A stretch of 12,017 nt of DNA from Heritagella sp051881655. Lineage in GTDB: Bacteria > Bacillota > Clostridia > Oscillospirales > Acutalibacteraceae. The position numbers were made by a program, and so were the translations under genes. Location: contig JBJEQH010000133.1 in the NCBI GenBank assembly GCA_051881655.1, positions 1 to 12,017 of the forward strand, in the 5' to 3' direction. The notes under the pieces are model-generated. The model was not told the DNA's origin, did no database searches, and was given only the letters and a program-made list of their open reading frames with translations. Positions 1 through 6,375 of this stretch are shown here, one piece after another (position 1 is the stretch's first letter; each line of letters opens with the position of its first letter).

Positions 1-1143
1 GATTTTCTGGCGACATTCATACACTTTTTGGCGAACCAGTCCCGTTTGTGTCCATGTGTCCGCGCTCTGTGACTCCAGCACCGTGCAGCCGTCCAGCTCC
101 CGCAGCGCCTGCAGCAGCAGCCGGTTTTCCGCCTGCGCCTCCATCTCCTGGCGGCTCTGCTCTTTCGGCACCGTCTCCACCGCCCGGTACTGCTCCCACT
201 GCAGGAAAAAGGGGGTGTCCCCCTGCAGCAGGGGGACGGCCTGCGTGCCCGACTGCCGGACAGACCACCCCGGGGGAACGGCGCGCAGCGTCAGCGGAAT
301 GGGAAAGGAGAAGAACAGAAGCCGGGCCCTCTCCGTTTTCTCCCCGGTATAGCGCAGCTCCTGCGTTTGTGCCGGCGCCTGTGCCGAGAGGGTATACCGG
401 GTGCGGGCCTGAATAATGGCGCGGGCGTGCACCAGATGGAACGAACCGTCCCGGTTCTGCTGGACCCCGCTGACCAGCAGCTGGCCCTTTTCCACCACAC
501 TGCCGGCCGGAACCGCGGCCACCCCCTCCAGTACGGAGATGGATTCGATCACGCCGCTGCACTCCGCCACCAGGTTGCAGGGGGTCTCCTCCTGCGGGGG
601 CTGGGGCTCGGTGCGCTCGCTCAGGCAGATCTCCGCCAGACACCCCTGGGTGTTCACGGTGATCCACCCCGCCTGCGGCAGGCGGGTCTGCATGGCCCGC
701 GCCGCGCTGTCCAGATCCACCTGCGAAAGGCGGCAGCCGGGATAAACCCCCTCTTCCCGGGCAGCGGCCAGCACCTGACTTTCCGACAGCCCCTGGCATC
801 CGGTCACCCGGATCTGCCAGATACCCCCGGACAGCCAGGCGACCAGCGCCCATCCGGCCAGGGCGCCCCACAGCAGCCCCTGCCGCTGGAACACCCATTT
901 GCGGCAGAAGGGCAGCCCCTCCTTCCGGCAGAAATGGGGGCGCACCCGGCTGCGCCGGGCCAGCGGGCGCAGCCGCGCCGCATCCCGGGCGGACAGGGAA
1001 AACCACAGCCGGCCGGGACCACGGCGGATGTCCCAAACCGGAAGGCCCGCGCGGGCGATCAGGGACAGGAAACGATGCAGTTTTTCGGGCGCGGCGGCCA
1101 CCGATACGGTCACCGTGCCGTCGATCCAGCGGCTCACTCTCAC
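1..1143 (-). CDS. yqfD: Sporulation protein YqfD, 3' end cut by window edge
   Basis: This frame is open for 381 codons without a stop and leaves the window at base 1. The family is usually near 400 residues, so only the last few residues are missing. The protein starts VRVSRWIDGTVTVSVAA, has one hydrophobic segment at about residues 88-110 (GLLWGALAGWALVAW), and then the YqfD-type extracytoplasmic part. That part includes the IWQIRVTG block and the NLVAECSGVIESI...G..V..G..LVSG block. The GTG start at 1143 overlaps the yqfC stop by 4 bp (GTGA) and has AAGGGGG 8 nt upstream; a second GTG at 1137 is possible. In Bacillus subtilis yqfCD belong to the sigma-E (mother-cell) regulon and YqfD is needed for normal sporulation. 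Its biochemical role is unknown to me. The family call is firm; the sporulation role is from family knowledge. Confidence 0.88.
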   Translation of the reverse strand, partial: MRVSRWIDGTVTVSVAAAPEKLHRFLSLIARAGLPVWDIRRGPGRLWFSLSARDAARLRPLARRSRVRPHFCRKEGLPFCRKWVFQRQGLLWGALAGWALVAWLSGGIWQIRVTGCQGLSESQVLAAAREEGVYPGCRLSQVDLDSAARAMQTRLPQAGWITVNTQGCLAEICLSERTEPQPPQEETPCNLVAECSGVIESISVLEGVAAVPAGSVVEKGQLLVSGVQQNRDGSFHLVHARAIIQARTRYTLSAQAPAQTQELRYTGEKTERARLLFFSFPIPLTLRAVPPGWSVRQSGTQAVPLLQGDTPFFLQWEQYRAVETVPKEQSRQEMEAQAENRLLLQALRELDGCTVLESQSADTWTQTGLVRQKVYECRQKI

Positions 1144-1406
1144 CGGTCTTTCCCCCTTTCCAGCGTTTGCAGCAGAATTTCCGTAATGTCCCCCTCCACC
1201 AGGGTTCCGGCCGGATTCATCCGGACAATCCGCAGGTGCTCCCCCCGGATCTCGGTGACCTGGCGGCCCATGCGCAGGCGGATGCAGGTTTCCTCGATGG
1301 CCAGAAGGCCCGTCACCCCCTCCGCTTTGATCTGGCGGTTTCCCAGTACCTGGAGGTGCGGCCCCATGGGCACGGAAAGGGCGTCGGTCACTTTTTGCGG
1401 TTTCAT
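1140..1406 (-). CDS. yqfC: Sporulation protein YqfC (YabP/YqfC family)
   Basis: This is a small 88-residue protein (MKPQKVTDALSVPMGPHLQV...TLERGKDR), matching the usual size of YqfC at about 90. The pattern of a short beta-rich chain with LQVLGNRQIKAEGVTGLLAIEET and RGEHLRIVRMNPAGTLVEGDI fits the YabP/YqfC family, in which a conserved acidic G-x-I-x-x-I/L segment ends the domain. The ATG at 1406 is chosen because GGAGGAGG lies about 6 nt upstream. The longer open frame upstream is an artefact of high GC on the strand opposite ylbJ. The gene is translationally coupled to yqfD through a 4-bp overlap. A sigma-E-like promoter lies about 35 bp upstream. No membrane segment is visible. The exact function is not known for the family. 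Confidence 0.85.
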   Translation of the reverse strand: MKPQKVTDALSVPMGPHLQVLGNRQIKAEGVTGLLAIEETCIRLRMGRQVTEIRGEHLRIVRMNPAGTLVEGDITEILLQTLERGKDR

Positions 1407-1440
1407 GCTCTCCCTCCTCCTCTTTGCGCCTGCATATACC

Positions 1441-1467
1441 TGTATGCATCCGTTTTTCCCGTTATCC
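1441..1467 (-). promoter_or_regulatory. Putative sigma-E promoter of yqfCD
   Basis: On the minus strand, GGATAAC (1467-1461) is followed after 14 bp by CATACA (1446-1441). The sporulation sigma-E consensus is roughly kmATATT, 14-15 bp, CATACAhT. Transcription would start near 1433, giving a leader of about 27 nt that contains the GGAGGAGG site. The -10 core matches well and the -35 only partly. The fit with the known sigma-E control of yqfCD homologues strengthens the call. Confidence 0.55.
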
Positions 1468-1470
1468 CTG

Positions 1471-1498
1471 GTATGCCCCGCCGCCTTTCTCACATACA
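1471..1498 (+). promoter_or_regulatory. Putative sigma-E promoter of ylbJ
   Basis: CATACA at 1493-1498 is a full match to the core of the sigma-E -10 element. A weak -35 (GTATGCC, 1471-1477) lies 15 bp upstream. The start point would be near 1506, leaving about 27 nt before the ylbJ ATG, almost the same geometry as the divergent yqfC promoter. The -35 is poor, so this rests on the -10, the position and the known sigma-E control of ylbJ in Bacillus. Confidence 0.45.
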
Positions 1499-1532
1499 AG
1501 TAACCGAGAGTTTTTGGAAAAGAGGGACCGTG

Positions 1533-2615
1533 ATGACACGTTTTCGCATAGGACTGGGCCTGATGATCGGGGGCATTCTGCTGATTTTCTCCGGGGCCGC
1601 CGCGCAGGGGATCGAGGGCGGGATCCAGCTGTGCCTGACGGTGCTGATCCCCTCGCTGTTCCCCTTTCTGACCCTGAGCGCCTGGCTGTCCCAGCAGCCC
1701 ATCCGCCCGGAGCCGGAGAAAAAGCGCCGGGGCCTTTTCGGCCGGGTTTTCCATCTTCCCAGCCTGTGCCTGCCCCTTTTTCTGCTCAGCCTGATGGGCG
1801 GGTACCCGTCCGGGGCCCGGGGCCTGTCCCTGCTGCAGAAGCGGGGCACGCTCAGCGATTCCCAGTGCGCCCTGATGCTGTGCGGCTGCGTCAATGCCGG
1901 GCCGCCCTTTGTGGTCACCTTCGTGGGGCTGTCCCTGCTGCACAGCAGCACCGCCGGGTGGATCCTGCTGAGCAGCGGCTGTCTGTCCTCGTGCCTTGTC
2001 TTTTTTCTGGCCGCCCGCTTTTTTGTTCCCACCCCGCCGCCTTCGCCGCCCCCGCTGCCCAAAGAGGAGGCAAAACCGGGCGGCCTGTTCGCGGCCGTCC
2101 AGCAGGGGAGCCGGTCGGTGCTGCAGCTGTGCGCGCTGGTGGTGCTCTTCTCCGGGCTGCTCTCCGTCTGCCGCGCCGGCGGGGTGTGGGAATGGGTGGA
2201 CCGCCTGCCCTTCTCCGTGCCGGGGTGCCGCAATTCCCAGGTGCTGTCGCTGCTGCTGGAGATCACCACCGGCTGCCGCAGCGCCGCCGAGGGGGGCTGC
2301 CCCCTTCCGGTGCTCGCCTTCTTCCTCTCCTTCGGGGGGGTGTGCGTGCATTTGCAGGTGTTCTCCTTCTTCCCGGTTTTCCCCATGCGGTATTCGGTGT
2401 ATTTCCTCCTGCGGGCAGCGGGGGCGCTTCTCTCCGGGCTTTTCTGCCAGATCTGGCTGTGGCTGTTCCCCCTGTCCCTGCCCGTCTCCTCCCTCTCCCC
2501 CCGGGTGGCCTTTTCCTCCTCCGTCTGGCCCGGGGCGTGCCTGTTCCTGTTCCTTCTCCTCATGGCCGCCGGGGAGGTGCGCCTGCCGGGCGGGCGCATC
2601 CGGCGGGCCAAATGA
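1533..2615 (+). CDS. ylbJ: Sporulation integral membrane protein YlbJ
   Basis: This is a 360-residue polytopic membrane protein; Bacillus YlbJ is about 400. Hydrophobic segments are visible at about residues 5-25, 30-52, 77-92, 112-133, 141-164, 196-214, 258-284, 288-316 and 330-347. Diagnostic blocks are MGGYPSGARGLSLL (88-101), CGCVNAGPPFVV (117-128), LEITTG (242-247) and LSFGGVCVHLQV (265-276). These are the conserved blocks of the YlbJ/nucleoside-recognition (Gate) domain family. The linker at 165-182 is proline-rich. The ATG at 1533 has GAGGG 6 nt upstream; a GTG at 1530 is an alternative in the same frame. In Bacillus ylbJ is sigma-E dependent and needed for heat-resistant spores. A transport role is suspected from the fold, not shown. 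The divergent pairing with yqfCD supports a mother-cell sporulation role. Confidence 0.9.
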   Translation: MTRFRIGLGLMIGGILLIFSGAAAQGIEGGIQLCLTVLIPSLFPFLTLSAWLSQQPIRPEPEKKRRGLFGRVFHLPSLCLPLFLLSLMGGYPSGARGLSLLQKRGTLSDSQCALMLCGCVNAGPPFVVTFVGLSLLHSSTAGWILLSSGCLSSCLVFFLAARFFVPTPPPSPPPLPKEEAKPGGLFAAVQQGSRSVLQLCALVVLFSGLLSVCRAGGVWEWVDRLPFSVPGCRNSQVLSLLLEITTGCRSAAEGGCPLPVLAFFLSFGGVCVHLQVFSFFPVFPMRYSVYFLLRAAGALLSGLFCQIWLWLFPLSLPVSSLSPRVAFSSSVWPGACLFLFLLLMAAGEVRLPGGRIRRAK

Positions 2616-2650
2616 AAATCCCCGCCCTTCTTTTCTTTCCCCGCGCATTG

Positions 2651-2659
2651 TGCTATGAT
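2651..2659 (+). promoter_or_regulatory. Putative extended -10 promoter
   Basis: TGCTATGAT is an extended -10 (TGn plus TATGAT, 5/6 match) lying 28 bp before the start codon at 2688. The -35 region (TTTTCT at 2631-2636, 17-bp spacer) is weak, as is common when the TGn extension is present. It gives the small downstream gene its own vegetative-type promoter, apart from ylbJ. Confidence 0.5.
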
Positions 2660-2687
2660 AAGGGGGACGCTGACAAGGAGGCTTTCC

Positions 2688-2927
2688 ATGTTCCATAAAC
2701 GCAAACGAGAAAAACTGTTCGGCAGCCGGATTGACCCGGACTGCTCGGTCTGCTCCCATTATCAGGAGGAGACCCATTCCTGCCCCCTCGACCGGAAAAA
2801 ACGGGGCGAAGCCCCGCTGCCCCCCGACGGGACCGGATGCCCGCATTTTGACTACGATCCGCTGCGGCGCACGCCCAAAGGGACCCCCCGCCTGCGGCAG
2901 TATGACCCGGAGGATTTCTCCCTGTAA
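2688..2927 (+). CDS. Small four-cysteine protein, probable metal binder
   Basis: This 79-residue protein starts MFHKRKREKLFG. The ATG at 2688 is chosen because AAGGAGG sits 6 nt upstream; an in-frame ATG at 2655 lies inside the probable -10 box. Four cysteines occur as C19-x2-C22-x9-C32-x18-C51, followed by PHFDYDPLRRTPKG. Small clostridial proteins with a C-x2-C pair, two further cysteines and a closing F-x-YDPLKR-x-P motif are common, and this one fits that type. Their function is not known to me; zinc or iron-sulfur binding is an inference from the cysteine spacing. It has a basic N-terminus and no membrane segment or signal peptide. It stands alone between ylbJ and a strong terminator. 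Confidence 0.75.
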   Translation: MFHKRKREKLFGSRIDPDCSVCSHYQEETHSCPLDRKKRGEAPLPPDGTGCPHFDYDPLRRTPKGTPRLRQYDPEDFSL

Positions 2928-2963
2928 CTTTTCAAAAAATGGCCGGGCCCTTTCCGGCGCACC

Positions 2964-3008
2964 AAAAACCGGCGGCAGAGAAACAAAAGTCTCTGCCGCC
3001 GGTTTTTT
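2964..3008. terminator. Strong bidirectional intrinsic terminator
   Basis: An 18-bp perfect inverted repeat (AAAAACCGGCGGCAGAGA at 2964-2981, its complement at 2990-3007) surrounds an 8-nt loop and ends in a T6 run. The A-run on the left arm gives a T-run on the minus strand as well. It follows the four-cysteine gene by 36 bp. Confidence 0.92.
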
Positions 3009-3091
3009 AAGGGGGGCAAACCCCGCTTTTGCTCCATACCCGGGAGCGGGCGCCGCCATGGGAAAGGCCCGGAAAATCCACCGACGCAGCC

Positions 3092-3130
3092 AAAAAGGGG
3101 AGGCCGTCCAAACGGTCTCCCCTTTTTTTT
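3092..3130. terminator. Intrinsic terminator of the zinc-ribbon operon
   Basis: Arms at 3092-3107 (AAAAAGGGGAGGCCGT) and 3112-3127 pair over 16 positions with one G-T pair and a 4-nt loop. It has T-runs on both strands. It lies 22 bp past the stop of the minus-strand zinc-ribbon gene, and together with the previous terminator insulates two convergent units. The 83 bp between the two hairpins hold no gene. Confidence 0.88.
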
Positions 3131-3151
3131 GCGAAAAACAGAATCAAAAAA

Positions 3152-3913
3152 TTACAGAACCTTCATGCCGCAGTTGCCGCAGAAGGGCGCGCCGGGATCC
3201 AGCGGAGCGCCGCAGGCCGGGCATACCGCCGGAGCCGCGGGGGCCGGATCGGCATCGGCCACGCCGGAGAGGATGGAATCAATGGCATCCGCCGCGCCGG
3301 ACGGGGCCGCCGGGACCTCCGGAGCAAAGGGTACTTCCGGAGCGACCGGAGCCTCGGGAGCCACGGGGGTTTCGGGAACAACCGGGGCCTCCGGAACGAC
3401 CGGAACCTCGGGGGCCGCAGGTGCTTCGGGAGCAGCCGGGGCCGCCGACGGAGCGGGCTGACGGGTGCCGCAGTTGCCGCAGAACATGGCGCCGGGCTCC
3501 AGCGGAGCGCCGCAGTTTACGCACACAGGGCCCGCCGGGGCCTGGGGCGCTGCCTGCATGGGAATCTCGACGGGCGCGCCGCACTTATCGCAGAAACGGC
3601 TGGCCGTGCTGACCATATTGCCGCACCGCTTGCAGGGGACCATGCCCTTGAGCTCGTATACCTTCGCCTGATCGGCCGCCGCCTGGTCGCGGATGGCCTG
3701 AATGCGCTGATGCGCATCCTGAATGGCGGCATCCTCCATGAACAGGTTGTTGTTGAACACATACGCACCGATCTCATTGCAGATAGCGCGCACTTTGTCA
3801 TCGGCCGCATTGATTTCCCCGTTCAGGCGGGAGATCTCGGCCATTTTTTTCATCTTATCCGAAGCGTCCTGCGTTGTCTGCGACAGCTTCTTCGTAAAAT
3901 CAGCCCATGCCAT
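3152..3913 (-). CDS. Triple zinc-ribbon protein with proline-rich repeat linker
   Basis: This 253-residue soluble protein has an N-terminal helical, probably coiled-coil part at 1-90 (charged, heptad-like, KKMAEISRLNGEINAADDKVRAI). Three zinc ribbons follow: C94/C97/C108/C111, C131/C134/C145/C148 and C231/C234/C245/C248, the last two with nearly the same CxxCGAPLxPGAxFCGNCG sequence. Between ribbons two and three (about 152-205) runs a degenerate PE-(A/V/T)-PV-(V/A) repeat rich in Pro, Ala, Glu and Val, likely an extended spacer. There is no membrane segment. The ATG at 3913 has GAGGTG 8 nt upstream. It sits 28 bp after a four-helix membrane protein gene, so the two are probably one operon. 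Such double zinc-ribbon proteins are common in Firmicutes as adaptors near envelope proteins; the actual role is unknown. Confidence 0.85.
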   Translation of the reverse strand: MAWADFTKKLSQTTQDASDKMKKMAEISRLNGEINAADDKVRAICNEIGAYVFNNNLFMEDAAIQDAHQRIQAIRDQAAADQAKVYELKGMVPCKRCGNMVSTASRFCDKCGAPVEIPMQAAPQAPAGPVCVNCGAPLEPGAMFCGNCGTRQPAPSAAPAAPEAPAAPEVPVVPEAPVVPETPVAPEAPVAPEVPFAPEVPAAPSGAADAIDSILSGVADADPAPAAPAVCPACGAPLDPGAPFCGNCGMKVL

Positions 3914-3941
3914 TTGTGATACACCTCGTTTTCTTTCTCGG

Positions 3942-4325
3942 TCAGTTCTTCGGAACCGTCAGTTTGGTAAAGCAGCCCCAGGTCAGCAGGCCGTATACGA
4001 TCAGGCCGATCAGCGCGCTGCTGGAGAGATAGTGGTAATAGCTGCACAGGGCCTTGATCAGATAGACCAGCTGGAAAATGGCCTCCACACCGAAAGCCCC
4101 CATCAGGAACATATAGTTCGAGTTGGCAAAAGCCAGCAGAATGCCGATAATGAAGATGTACAGCGTCAGGCTGCTGAGGAAACCGATATCCACCGTGCAC
4201 AGAACCAGCAGGTCCAGCAGCAGCGGCACCGCGAGGAAAATAATATCCAGCGGCAGCAGCACACGGAAAATCGCATTACCGTTAAAATAGGACTTCAGAG
4301 ACTGACCAACATTTTCAAGTTTCAT
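3942..4325 (-). CDS. Four-helix integral membrane protein of unknown function
   Basis: This is a 127-residue hydrophobic protein, MKLENVGQSLKSYF.... Likely membrane helices lie at about 19-43, 48-67, 72-91 and 98-118, with short loops and a KLTVPKN tail. The ATG at 4325 is chosen because AAGGAGG lies 9 nt upstream; an in-frame upstream ATG at 4382 has no such site. I recognise no named family. It is promoted by a good vegetative promoter about 80 bp upstream and is followed after 28 bp by the triple zinc-ribbon gene. A membrane partner or anchor for that protein is a reasonable inference, but nothing in the sequence proves contact. Confidence 0.8.
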   Translation of the reverse strand: MKLENVGQSLKSYFNGNAIFRVLLPLDIIFLAVPLLLDLLVLCTVDIGFLSSLTLYIFIIGILLAFANSNYMFLMGAFGVEAIFQLVYLIKALCSYYHYLSSSALIGLIVYGLLTWGCFTKLTVPKN

Positions 4326-4405
4326 GGGAATCGCCCTCCTTATGTTCTGAGAACTTGCGTTCTGAAAGATCCGGCCTGCCATGCGGCCCGCCGGTCTTAT
4401 TTATA

Positions 4406-4434
4406 ACTATACACAAGAATCCTGCTTTTTGCAA
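4406..4434 (-). promoter_or_regulatory. Sigma-A-type promoter of the membrane/zinc-ribbon operon
   Basis: On the minus strand TTGCAA (4434-4429) and TATAGT (4411-4406) are separated by exactly 17 bp, each 4-5/6 to consensus. The local sequence is AT-rich against GC-rich surroundings. The leader to the ATG at 4325 would be about 75 nt. Confidence 0.75.
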
Positions 4435-4457
4435 TGGAAAATCATCGAAAAAACCGG

Positions 4458-5831
4458 TTATTTTTTCAGCCGGGCGGGTTTTCCCACCTTTTCCCGCATC
4501 AGGCGGCGGAATTCCTCCTCGCTGCCCACGGCAAAGCCGTCCTTGCGCATAATATAGCAGCGGTCATAGGTATAGTACAGATAATAGCAGTCCCTGGTCT
4601 CGATGACCTTCCACAGGCAGAAATACGGGTGCTGGGCGGCCGACTGGATGCCGTACACGCGCATATATTCCTCGCAGAATACGTATTTGGCGCCGCGGGT
4701 GCGCAGCTTGCGGTACACATTCTTTTCCTCCCGCAGGGTCCGGCGGAAGGAGAGGTAGGGCATGAGGAACAGGTAAATCCCCAGGATTCCCATGAGCAGC
4801 CGCGCCAGGAAATCGCCGTCGAGGAACAGCGCCACCGCCAGATACACGATTCCCAGCAGCGGCAGAAGGAAGGTATAGGCCGGCTTTCTCTTCAGGAAAT
4901 GAACCTTGCAGGCCTTCTCCACTTCCTCGTCGGTGCACTCGGTCTCGTTGATCACCAGAACCGGCTCCTCAATGGTCAGCCCTTCCTTTTCGGCCCGCTC
5001 CCGCATCAGGCGGCGCTCGCGGTTGAACTCGGTCAGGTCATTGGTCAGCCGGGTGCTGTGGCGCTCTTTCCGCTTTTTCGACACGGTCCAGATAATCAGG
5101 GCCGCAAGCAGCGTGCCGATCAGGAGGATCAGCGGCAGGAACACCTGCAGCACCTGCTGCCGGGCCTCGTCCACCGTGGGGGCCGCCTTGATATCGGTAA
5201 AGCGGGTGCCCAGCATCAGCTCTTTCAGCAGCTCGCCGGCTTTTTCCGTGTCGCCCTCTTCGTCCATAAAGCAGTCGATGGTGACCGACCAGCCGTTTAC
5301 AACGGTGGAGTAGCTCTCCTCATAGGAGGTGCCTCCCTTTTTGTTGTCGGCATGGGCCACGGCGTGAACCATGGGCATCTGCGCATGGTCGTAGGTCAGC
5401 TCGGCCACCGTCTCGATGCCCAGGTCAGGGTCATCGGCCTCGTCCAGGATCTCCAGCACATACTGGCGGTTTTCCTCCGAGCAGTCCCGCAGATTGTACA
5501 CCTGCTGGGTGGTGGTGGATTCCTTCTTCATGAAGTAAAAGCTCAGGCCCGTCTCCTCCGAGATCAGGTGCAGGTATACCCCGTTGTCCTTATATTCCTG
5601 CAACTGGCTGGACGCATCCGTAATCCCTGCCAGCAGGAAGGCGCCGTCGTTTTCGCTCATATCCGGCGTTAAAACATGGTATCCGGCCGGAACGGTTACC
5701 TCCAGATCCATTTCTTCTACCACTACGGTGGTTTCCTTCTCTGTCACCGCGGCCAGACAGCCGATGGTTCCCATCACGGCCAGCAGCACGGCGGCGCACA
5801 GGGCGGCCCCCCGGCGGATCCATTTTTTCAT
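4458..5831 (-). CDS. Secreted-domain membrane protein with YcxB-like C-terminal domain
   Basis: This is a 457-residue protein. Residues 1-27 (MKKWIRRGAALCAAVLLAVMG...) form a signal peptide. Residues 28-226 would lie outside the membrane and show no family I recognise. A helix at about 228-250 (FLPLILLIGTLLAALIIW) is followed by a basic cytoplasmic stretch (SKKRKERHS). A helix pair lies at about 319-337 and 341-358. Residues 380-448 (YVFCEEYMRVYG...WKVIETRDCYYLYY...YIMRKDGF) match the pattern of the YcxB-like C-terminal domain: strand, W-x-x-I/V, tyrosine-rich strand, then a K-x-x-F element. YcxB proteins are normally short; here the module is joined to a large exported N-terminal domain. The ATG at 5831 is preceded by AAGAAGG and gives a clean signal peptide; the upstream ATG at 5873 would spoil it. 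A TIGC site at 22-25 is only a weak lipobox. Function unknown. Confidence 0.78.
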   Translation of the reverse strand: MKKWIRRGAALCAAVLLAVMGTIGCLAAVTEKETTVVVEEMDLEVTVPAGYHVLTPDMSENDGAFLLAGITDASSQLQEYKDNGVYLHLISEETGLSFYFMKKESTTTQQVYNLRDCSEENRQYVLEILDEADDPDLGIETVAELTYDHAQMPMVHAVAHADNKKGGTSYEESYSTVVNGWSVTIDCFMDEEGDTEKAGELLKELMLGTRFTDIKAAPTVDEARQQVLQVFLPLILLIGTLLAALIIWTVSKKRKERHSTRLTNDLTEFNRERRLMRERAEKEGLTIEEPVLVINETECTDEEVEKACKVHFLKRKPAYTFLLPLLGIVYLAVALFLDGDFLARLLMGILGIYLFLMPYLSFRRTLREEKNVYRKLRTRGAKYVFCEEYMRVYGIQSAAQHPYFCLWKVIETRDCYYLYYTYDRCYIMRKDGFAVGSEEEFRRLMREKVGKPARLKK

Positions 5832-5881
5832 AGAACGACCTTCTTTTTTGTCTCGTTTTTGCACTCTGTGCAATGTGCCCT

Positions 5882-5910
5882 ATTATATCACAAATTCCCC
5901 GCCAAAACAA
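5882..5910 (-). promoter_or_regulatory. Sigma-A promoter of the YcxB-like gene
   Basis: On the minus strand TTGTTT (5910-5905) and a perfect TATAAT (5887-5882) are spaced by 17 bp. The leader to the ATG at 5831 is about 44 nt. The leader contains TTGCAC-AGA-GTGCAA, a perfect 6-bp inverted repeat around 3 nt, which could form a small hairpin or serve as an operator. Confidence 0.8.
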
Positions 5911-5982
5911 GGAACAAATTGTGAATAAGTGCCATGCTTTTTCGCGGGGATTTCCGCCCGCCGGGCCCGTTTTTCGCCCCCG

Positions 5983-6038
5983 GCAGAAAAAAAGAAAACC
6001 CCCGCCGGGCCCGGACGTTCTCCGGGGCCCGGCAGGGG
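5983..6038 (-). terminator. Intrinsic terminator of the xylB-DUF4867 unit
   Basis: GC-rich arms at 6000-6015 and 6021-6038 (GCCGGGCCC against GGGCCCGGC, with two single-base bulges) have a 5-nt loop. On the minus strand they are followed by a pyrimidine tail (TTTTCTTTTTTT, 5997-5986). It lies directly past the AT-rich hairpin array that follows the DUF4867 gene, so the whole array is likely transcribed as a 3' untranslated region. Confidence 0.8.
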
Positions 6039-6046
6039 CAAACGGC

Positions 6047-6375
6047 AGTATGGATCGCAATGTACTCTTTCGCCGGCGATACGATTACAGCGTAATATTT
6101 TCGCAGGCGATACTGTTACAACGTAATAGTATCGCCTGAAATCGTATTACCGGCGAGAATTGGAATATGGATTACAGCGTAATGTTTTCGCAGGCGATAA
6201 TATTACAGCGTAATGTTTTCGCAGGCGATAATATTACAGCGTAATATTTTCGCCGGAAATCGTATTACCGGCGAAAATTGGAATATGGATTACAGTGTAA
6301 TGTTTTCGCCGGAAATCGTATTACCGGCGAAAATTGGAATATGGATTACAGTGTAATGTTTTCGCCGGTAATACT
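6047..6375 (-). repeat. Tandem hairpin array at the 3' end of the DUF4867 gene
   Basis: The core ATTACAGYGTAATRTTTTCG (plus strand) begins at 6084, 6115 (degenerate), 6171, 6202, 6233, 6289 and 6345. An eighth, decayed copy lies around 6047-6072. Distances are 31, 56, 31, 31, 56 and 56 bp, so two unit lengths alternate. Each core is an imperfect palindrome (ATTAC-AGC-GTAAT, extended by GGCGA...TCGCC). The 56-bp units add a second inverted repeat, TTTCGCCGG...CCGGCGAAA. The array is much AT-richer than the flanking genes. Unit seven contains the stop codon and the last codons of the DUF4867 gene. On the minus strand six of the seven units read GAA-AAY-ATT-ACR-CTG-stop (ENITL) and one reads DTITL, so the coding tail is repeated. 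Confidence 0.9.

Noticed and set aside
17..1036. 339-codon minus-strand open frame
   Set aside because: It is in a different frame from yqfD, low in complexity (Gly/Ala/Pro/Arg), and without family features. The yqfD frame is open for the whole stretch and has clear family blocks.
1140..3059. 639-codon minus-strand open frame
   Set aside because: Only its last 88 codons (yqfC) have a ribosome site and family sequence. The rest is the antisense of ylbJ, kept open by high GC, and is full of low-complexity Gly/Gln/Pro.
6068..6375. CRISPR array
   Set aside because: The periods are 31 and 56 bp with related sequence throughout; there are no unique spacers of equal length and no cas genes. It is a hairpin repeat overlapping a gene end.
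6047..6375. Miniature transposon (MITE)
   Set aside because: No terminal inverted repeat pair with target duplication bounds the block, and the units grade into the coding tail of the adjoining gene.
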